This document shows, one piece after another, positions 57,101 to 64,000 of a DNA stretch of 64,000 nt. The notes below the pieces were generated by a model. The model saw only the letters and a program-made list of their open reading frames with translations, ran no database searches and had not been told where the DNA came from. Source of the stretch: Dissophora ornata (lineage: Eukaryota > Mortierellomycota > Mortierellomycetes > Mortierellales > Mortierellaceae); NCBI GenBank assembly GCA_025201705.1, contig MU616629.1, positions 1 to 64,000 of the forward strand. The letters are read 5' to 3'. Every line of letters starts with the position of its first letter. Positions within the stretch are counted from its first letter, which is position 1. Both the position numbers and the translations under genes were made by a program.

Positions 57101-59982
57101 TCCAATGACAGGGTTAATAGAAACGGGTTCGTCACCAGATCTTTTAAGCCATGTATCTGATCGAGTGCTTGCAAGTAGTCAGAGGCTGACCACGCCACAC
57201 GGATTTCAGACACATATTGCTTAACATACTCCTGAATCTGATACTCTGAGAATGGTGCGATGACTGCCTCTTGAAACAATAGCGACTCCACTTTGCGATT
57301 ACGGTCTAGTGGCTGGAACCTATCTTGATAATCGGCGCCAAGGTACTCGCTACGGCAACTAATCACCATACGAGCGCGCCATCCTCCTTCTTGATTCAGT
57401 TGGTTGCCCATGTACAAGTTGTGCGTATGCCGACTATCATCATACCCGTCGCAAATCAAGATGAGCTCGCGGTAGTCCTTCAACTCTCGAATTTCACGCT
57501 CAGTGAACCCTTCCTTCCGTAGGTGTTTGGCAACCAGTTCATGCTCAGGGTTCTCAATTGCAGCCAAGTTGATAAATATCGGAATCCGGTCTTCTTTTTT
57601 CTTGTATTTGTTCCACAGGTCGCACTCAAGCCGTTGGTTAAAGGTAGATTTGCCTGATGCAGAATCGCCGAGTAGCAAAAACACTTTTCCATCACTGGCC
57701 AAGAATTCATTAACTTTTTCCATCAAAGAAAACAGTGTGTCATTACGAGCTTGTATGTTAGCCCTAGCCAGCAGAGGAACATACACGAGTCGGTCTCTCG
57801 CTTGAATTCGTCGCTTTCTTATGCGCCACAAATTTGCTTCAACGCTGAACTTGCTATGGACACGATCGGGCAAAGGCAGCGGCAGTAAGGAGGGCTTAAG
57901 TAGATGTGAACCTGGACCATATTCACGACAAAATCGATAAAGCTCTTGCTTCTTGGAGTTCCCATCTTTCTCCAGTTCCTGCAGTAGGGTATCGGCAGCT
58001 ATAGCATTTAAATGAATTATTCATGTTGGCATTAAATGATATGCAGCTGATATCCAAAAGATTGTGGATTTAACAAGTTGATATTATCCATCCATCAATT
58101 ATACCTTGCATGGCACCTCCAGACGGACCATCCAACCACATAAGAATATCAAGGATCCATTGTTTGATGCTGGTATTCTGACCCCACACTGAATCGTTTT
58201 GATATATCTCTCCTAGAAACGCAACTGCGCTTGCTCGAGAGTCGTCATCGCACTCGACATTGGCTGCGAGTTCCCCTAGTCGTTGGCATATTCCCCATTG
58301 GAACACCGGATCACGTCGACAAGGTGCATTACAGACCAGGGTCTCGAATATGGTGAGCTGTCCATTTCGAAGGAAGACATCTGCACCACGTAATGCCGGA
58401 TACCATGCACGTTTGTGGCTAAAGCTGAGATCTTGCCTAAGATAGTCCTGGATTTTCCGCCCACTCCTGGCTAGTGTGCTGAGATTTTCGTACGCGTCAT
58501 CGGTAAGCATTGAGGTCCTTGATGCGTTAGCCAGTCCATCCTGAATATGAACCAACCCTTGCATAAATCGATTGAGATACAGGCCCTTTACTTCGGCCAC
58601 CAAGCCTGAGACACCTTTGACCATTTTTCGTGTCTGCCGCACCGTGGCTTGCCATAGCTTTTCGTCATCCGAGATATACAACAAGGCCTGAGAGGCATAT
58701 GCGGCTTGATAGACCAGGCACGGGTCAGTGTTGTCTTGCAGCTCATGCAAGTACGCTGCAAGAGACGCAAGGAGTTTCTCTTGATCTAGACCCTTGACTC
58801 TGCTATCGACCATGGCATCCAAGACGTGTGACACGGTCTGTGTTAACTTATAAATGTGATCTGGAGATTGTTGGTGAGAGGCACTTGGGGGTGTGTTTAT
58901 GAGCCCCAGTATTTTGATCAGATTATCAGCGTTGAGATGTCCTGGAGCTGCGTGTTGCAGCAGCTGTGCCAGTCCTCCGAGTAGATTGAAATCCAGAGAT
59001 CCAGATTGCTCAGTAGCACGGAAAATCCACTGGAGTAACTTTTGAATATCGTCCTTCTTGAGAAACGGCGCCAGGCTCACGATCTCTGTGACTGCCTTCG
59101 CACCTTGGAGTTCATGGTGCAAGAATTCTGTACACAGGTCAGTCGCTAGCTTGTCGAACCATTCCATCTCACTGGCATCATTTTCTATGGCTTTAAGCCA
59201 GTTACGCTCATTCTGGTCTAGCGGTTGTTCGGGCGATTGTGAAGATCCTAAAAGGCTAAGGCAATAGGCGACCTGGGATATGTTCTCGAGACTCTCCCCG
59301 ATTCTTGGCAAATTGCTGCTTCCCGTGGATTTGTTTATGTCTGGAGGCTGATACATGTTCTTTGCAAAAATATGCTGAGGGACTTTTGCAGTTTTATGGG
59401 CAGGCTTATCCCGGATCAGAGAAATAGGGGATATTTGTCCAGAGGTAGCGGGGTCCATATTGGGATCGTTATCTGGATTGGCAGTGGGAGGCAATGCGAC
59501 TTTATCGTTGTGGGAGGATGATTGACCCGGATCCTGAACGCGCCCTCTGTAAGTATCGTGTGTATGCAGAACCGTAGTACAGTTAGGAGTCCACATCGAC
59601 TGACGACATGCATGGAACCACCATTTCAAATGATCAATAGGAACAAATGCTTGTCACTTCCTTACTCCCATTTTTCTGCCTTCGTGTCACACGCATGTGC
59701 CATTTCTCGATGCCCCAAGCTGCTCAACAGCTGGCCAAGCGCAAAATAGGTGGCAGCAATCCCATTGCGCAGGATTCTATTCTCAGCGGTCGAGGAAACA
59801 ACAAGATCCTTTCTCTTGGATCTCTTTATGCGAGTTAATGCGGTATCCGCTTCGCCGCAATACATGAGAGCCATTTCGGAACTTTTTGCGTTGCGCGCAC
59901 TATCCAAGTGGGCATTGGAAAGCTCTAACGCAGCCTGTGGCGAGAGAGAGTCTTTCTTTGACGGAAACACCCTGCCCCACAT
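54144..59982 (-). CDS. NLR-like protein: helical N-terminus, NACHT, pentapeptide, WD40 repeats
   Basis: Exons 59982-59666, 59546-58105 and 57998-54144 (phases 2 and 1). An assembly gap of N at 54865-55323 makes the total length unknown. Exon 1 and the start of exon 2 form a short TPR-like helical part; exon 2 is an all-helical region of about 480 residues. NACHT in exon 3: Walker [10 protein letters not shown] (about 57670-57640) and Walker [12 protein letters not shown]. Pentapeptide-like repeats ([24 protein letters not shown]) lie near 56330-56160. Nine or more WD40 units follow ([18 protein letters not shown]), exactly 42 residues each and nearly identical in DNA. Fungal NLRs of this layout are linked to self/non-self recognition and immunity-like cell death; the role here is inferred. 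The 5' end may extend upstream: the frame stays open to an AG at 60031. Confidence 0.85.
54490..56020 (-). repeat. 126-bp WD40-encoding tandem repeats
   Basis: Units repeat every 126 bp with near-identical DNA; for example ACTGCCAGACGCAATCTGAT starts at 55324 and 55450, with a near copy at 55576. Variation is concentrated at a few codons (the residues after GHS and GS). The array is interrupted by the N run. Confidence 0.9.
54865..55323. other. Assembly gap (459 N) inside the WD40 array
   Basis: The run of N lies between two copies of the same repeat position. With 42-residue units the missing length should be 104 + 126k bases (for example 356 or 482), which also keeps the frame. 459 fits neither the period nor the frame, so the gap size is an estimate or the flanks are misplaced. 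Confidence 0.95.
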
Positions 59983-60740
59983 GTCAATTCCTGATCGTAT
60001 TTGTCTATGGCTCCTTGTTATGGTTTCCTGCTGATTATAGAGTAGTTTTTATGCAACGTTAGTAACTCTACCATCGAGCACTGACTTACTTGTCCGAACT
60101 ATATTCACTTACAATTTAGAAATTCAGCACGGTGAGGAAGCGACAGCGGCTGTAACGTGGCTCAGAGACTTCAAACGTGCGGGTAATAGAGAGGCTTTCT
60201 GTTCTGCTTTACTTTCGGCCTGCCTAGTGCCCATGAAGAAGAAGAGGAACTGATGAGTATTTAACAAATGCCAAATGTATCGCTATTCAAGGTCACGGAA
60301 CGGGGGCTCACCTTGACACGAACCTGTAGTGCTGTTTGTTACAAATGAGTCGCTACAGAATTGTGTTCGGCCAAGTTGAGACGGAAGTGAGAGACGGAGA
60401 AGAGAGGGAGAGTGAAGAGAAGAGAGGGAGAGAGAAGAGAGAGAGAGTGAAGAGAGGAGAAAGAACATGGAAGGATGTGAATACCACTCTTGTTGGATGG
60501 CTTAGAGTTACTCGGACGGAAATATTTGTTCTCTCACCTTTTCCCAGTTTCCCGAAACAATCCCATCCTTCGCCCGCATCCCTCGCCCTCCACCTGCCAT
60601 CGGCGCTCACGCGCCACATTTGACAGGCATAGCTAGGAGATACGGTGAGGCTACGCCAGTGTTGAGCTCCAGACCGAGTCAAGCATCGGCCACACGATAG
60701 ACAGAAGAATTACCGAGTACGAAAATGGACAACATTACTT
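59983..60740. other. Upstream region of the NLR-like gene
   Basis: A strong GTAAGT donor on the minus strand near 60110 and an AG at 60031 suggest an intron in the leader or a short upstream coding exon. A purine-rich tract at 60385-60470 (C/T-rich on the coding strand) resembles the leaders of other genes here. The exact first exon could not be fixed. Confidence 0.45.
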
Positions 60741-61060
60741 TTTGATGTTATGTATGTCGCCTTTGAATGAATCAGAAAGATGTACCCGTCATCTTGGAGC
60801 TGGTTGTGCCTGGGAATATCCTTACTTGGTAGGCGAAACCGGAACCACCTTACCGTAGTATGTCGACGTGATGGCGGAAACAATCGCCTGTACATCCTCC
60901 TCCCTCACGTCGAACTCCTCCTTCGAGGCGGTGGCACCCTCAGACTTGAGCCAGCGATTAAGACCCGTGGGAAGGCTTGCCGGTCTACTGGGTGAATCCC
61001 ATGCTGTCCAGCGAGTTCACGTCAGGACGGTTCATGAACCCAGGAGATGACGGGACATGG
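60740..61060 (-). pseudogene. Gene-end relic related to the tandem array
   Basis: About 110 bp at 60760-60872 align with the block ending each array unit (for example 46187-46295: ATCAGAAAAATGTGCCCATC against ATCAGAAAGATGTACCCGTC). On the minus strand this relic continues as a coding-like C-terminus: LNRWLKSEGATASKEEF, then REEDVQAIVSAITSTYYG, ending VSPTK and a stop. The array copies keep only the last part (TCYGKVV) and the untranslated end. The frame further upstream is broken by stops and shifts. I do not recognise the parent gene. Confidence 0.5.
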
Positions 61061-63031
61061 AGCTTGAGGCAAGCGTGGTTACGGTGATGTGTATCCAATG
61101 ACTTATATTCCTCGCTTGTTGGCGCTGGCGTTCGTAGTTTTTTTTTTTAATGCTTTTATTATTATTTTTCAATCCAGGGCACGGACGGCAAAGTGACTAG
61201 CCGCACTGATGATGCCTATGAGAAGGCGGTTCGTGAAAAACAAAAGATCAACAAACACATCCTCGTTGTTTATTAGACATATGCCGATCTGCTGTGGATA
61301 TTAGTTCTCGCAATGAAGACGCGCCGCAACTGTTGTAAGCCGCTTTATGAAACGGGTAGTAGTAATCTACTTAAGGTTCCCATCGGCGGATGAATGTGAA
61401 CTGGATTAAACTAGATCAAGGTTCATGGGTGAATGCATGGAGAATCCAGATGGTCAACAAGCCTGGCATTCGAGGGAGAAGGTTGGACATGGGATGGATG
61501 AAAGCACGTTGTTGTGGCTGGCGCGCAACAAAGAAAAAACCCCCCCACCATGCTCTGCCCTGCAGCTCCGTCCTCTTGCTCCGTGCGGCCATCACTGTTC
61601 AAAGTTGAATTCCCGTAGAAAACTTGCTGGTTAAATGAAGTGGAGCATATCGTCTTCCACAGCTGAGATTGAACGGGGCTGGGAAAAAAAAAAAAAAAAG
61701 GTCCTGGGAATCGGTGCTGAATTTGACTACTGTACAAACAAGAGATTATATGTCGACGGACGCGACGCGTCTTTGCTGTTTTGACTTTTGTGTTCTCAGA
61801 TGCATCGGTGCCAAGTTCGGTGCCGGTGCCAGGTGCTCTGCTCGGTCTGTGTCGATTATCCTGTTCAAGACAGGAAAGAGGAGAGGGAGAGACAGAGACA
61901 GCGCGGGTTCAGTTTAGGGCAGCAAGGGACAGGATAGAACAGCCAAAGAGGTACATTGATGTTTAGTCATCTCTATTTATTTCAGAGGCTGGGCCAGGGC
62001 TCAGTCTCCATGGCGCGGTGGAATCAACGGACGCGGCCGTCGAGTGGACCATGAGGTGGAAGGGATGTAAACAAAGAAGAGCGGAAAGGATGAGGGGAGA
62101 AAAGTGTGGAGTAGTGGCGCAAGAATAGTCGCAGTCGGTCTACACGCCGACACGCACCTTTGAGAGACGGGTGCAGGAACGAAGAAAGATGCGGAGGTTG
62201 TTTGTTACACGAAAGGACGGTGGAGAGATGGAAAGCAATAGAGACACCAGTGGTGCAGTCATACTCATGGTGGTAGTAGTAGCAGTGGTAGTAGTCGTTG
62301 TAGAAGTAGTCGTATCGAGTACAAACAGTGGTTGTCGTGTTGTCGTGGCGAGAGGTGCACGGGAACTACATTACGAGCACAAGCACAACGACGCACTATT
62401 TCCGTGTAAGCGAAAAGCATGTGAATGCATGGCTGGGTGAAACATTTCTTGTTGTCCCCCGCACTAGGCGAATAGGATCGAGCAGCAACGCAGGCACGGT
62501 ACTCTCGATATGGGAAGTGCTGGCTGGGAGACATGGCCCACAGCCGTGTGTGCTCACACGGAGGCCAGGTCCGAGGCTGCTGGGCATGGCTCCCTGCCCA
62601 TCCCCGAGACATCCTCTACACCTTATTCCCTCTCGGACCGCGGTGCCTGCCCTGCCGTCATTGTACACGATGTGTAATATGTGCAATATGTGCTCGCCAT
62701 ACTCGGGATCTGGCCATGGGACCACCGGCCGATCGACGGAGGGATACATGGACTGAGAGAGATGGACCACAGACCGCGAGGGAAACAGATTCGAAACATC
62801 AGAAAGCAGATGATTGATGAAGACTCGACCCGTCCTGCACACGGACGGACAATACGCATCGCAAACAAGCACGAGCGCAAAACACCGAACCATACAGACC
62901 CATCCCTCCCTATTTTTTCCCTTCTATTTCTACTTCTTTGTTTTCTTTCCCTCTCTTCTTTTCTCTCTTCTCCATCCCTCTCCTCTCCTTCTCTCCTCAA
63001 TCCTCAACCTCCACTGAACATATCCACCATC
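61061..63031. other. Intergenic region before the fumarate reductase gene
   Basis: It holds a 16-nt A run at 61684, a GTAGTA-type microsatellite at 62268-62315 and, from about 62890, a strongly C/T-rich leader. Long frames across these tracts are low complexity and not called. Confidence 0.5.
62268..62315 (+). repeat. GTA/GTG-type trinucleotide microsatellite
   Basis: An imperfect GTAGTAGTAGCAGTGGTAGT tract. It gives a spurious poly-Val frame. No gene is implied. Confidence 0.7.
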
Positions 63032-64000
63032 ATGTCCAACCAAGTCATCATCGTCGGAGGTGGTCTCTCCGGTCTCAGTGCCGCCCACACCGTCCTCGAG
63101 CACGGCCTCAACGTGCTTGTCATTGACAAAAACGCCTTCTTTGGTGGTAACTCCACCAAGGCCACCTCGGGAATCAACGGTGCCCTCACCAAGACTCAGA
63201 TTCGTATGTGTGCTTGACCCCCTGCAGAATGCTCGCGTTCTTTGCATTCAGTTGTTTGTTTACTTTACGTACTGTCGTGTCACTACTGGAGATATGGGAG
63301 AGGTCCATGGCGTAAACATGATTCACTTGCGGAGCACCAGCAGCTTGGAGGCATGCGAGGATGCGAGGATGCGGAAAAACTGTCCGAGGACACGTCTTGA
63401 CCAATATCGCGTTTTTTTTTTCACCTCGTTGAGGTTGCGCCTGTCGAAAGGCAAGGTTCAGTTTTCTTCTTGAAGGCTGACCCGGGCGACGCGTACTAAG
63501 GATGACGGATGAATGAGTGAATGAGTGATGGCCAGAGTGAATGAGTTTTCTCCCCACAGGTCGTTCTTCTCGGAGAACAAACAACATCCGATATAATCTA
63601 TTTTGTGGAGAAGGGAGCTTGAATAGCCGCATGAGCCCCCCTTTCGGAAAAAAGTGACTGTCTGGTGCGGGGATGGAATAGGGAGTGGGAATGATGCACC
63701 CATGGGTGCATGGGGCGAGATCATTGCAACCGTGGCAAGAACGGAAACCAACCCTGAGTACTAACATGTGTCCTCTCCGCTTGCAGAACTCGGAATCAAG
63801 GACTCGGTCGAGGCTTTCTATGACGACACTGCTAGATCCGCTCGTGACATGCTCCGCCCTGACTTGGTCAAGGTCTTGACCGGTCGTTCTGCCTCCGCTG
63901 TTGAGTGGCTCCAGGACAAGTTCCAGTTGGACCTTTCCTTGGTCTCCCGTCTTGGAGGACACTCCTTCCCCAGAACCCACCGTGGCAAGGAAAAGATGCC
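63032..64000 (+). CDS. Soluble FAD-dependent fumarate reductase (5' part, cut by window)
   Basis: Exon 1 is 63032-63203. Exon 2 starts at 63787 and runs past the window end; the join is phase 1 (C + AA gives Gln). The first residues hold the FAD-binding Rossmann motif VGGGLSGLSAA, then an acidic end of strand 2 (VLVIDK) and FGGNSTKATSGINGA, the conserved flavin-contact loop of the fumarate reductase / Osm1 family. Exon 2 continues with QLGIKDSVEAFYDDTA and LVSRLGGHSFPRTHR, also family-typical. The enzyme reduces fumarate to succinate to reoxidise flavin or NADH, often under low oxygen. No targeting leader precedes the FAD motif, so a cytosolic form is likely. Intron 1 is 583 nt, several times longer than most others here. 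Confidence 0.9.

Noticed and set aside
60283..60468. Leu/Ser-rich minus-strand frame resembling a signal peptide
   Set aside because: It is produced by the CT-dinucleotide-rich tract in the NLR upstream region.
62171..62440. Frame with a poly-Val stretch resembling a membrane segment
   Set aside because: The hydrophobic part is a GTA/GTG microsatellite. There is no start context or homology.

Overview
This window is fungal nuclear DNA, most likely from Mortierellomycotina (Mortierella, Linnemannia, Podila or a relative). The evidence is short GT-AG introns (mostly 70-130 nt), pyrimidine-rich leaders before start codons, a eukaryotic housekeeping gene set, expanded ABCC transporters, and a large NACHT / pentapeptide / WD40 protein of the kind common in these moulds. 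Exon joins below were read by eye from splice signals, phase and family conservation. Species assignment is inference. || Left part (1-21.7 kb) is ordinary gene-dense host DNA: an SNG1/DUF3533 membrane protein (-), a MIT-domain protein (+), a mitochondrial-looking protein matching only the C-terminal module of EXD2 (-), a cyclin-Y-like protein with a long disordered N-terminus (+), an AMFR/gp78-like membrane RING E3 ligase (+) and the ribosome biogenesis factor MAK16 (+). A 3.7-kb stretch at 2549-6298 has no gene I can support. || Middle part (22.3-44.3 kb): two full-length ABCC (MRP-type) transporters in the same orientation flank about 12 kb that holds an apparently co-opted pogo/CENP-B-type transposase gene with repeat-rich tails, a dead pogo/Tigger transposase (-), the U1 snRNP 70K gene (+) and a mitochondrial-type threonyl-tRNA synthetase (+). 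The transporters are ancient duplicates whose last exons remain very similar. || Right part (44.5-61 kb) is a repeat-rich, fast-evolving region. It starts with a tandem array of about 1.75-kb units. Each unit carries a TATA box and a 62-codon proline/glycine-rich microprotein ORF (-); the fourth copy has a nonsense codon. Each unit also carries about 175-bp sub-repeats with a recurring near-palindrome. Next come a decayed N-terminal copy of an NLR-like gene, a 5'-truncated LINE relic, and then the intact NLR-like gene (-): helical N-terminus, NACHT, pentapeptide repeats, and WD40 repeats of exactly 42 residues that are nearly identical in DNA. The WD40 block contains a 459-base run of N whose length does not fit the repeat period. 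A further relic at 60.7-61.1 kb shares sequence with the tandem array. || The right edge holds the first two exons of a soluble fumarate reductase (+), cut by the window end. || No tRNA, rRNA or CRISPR array was found by eye. The strongest candidates for something undescribed are the microprotein array and the transposase-derived gene at 27994-31024.
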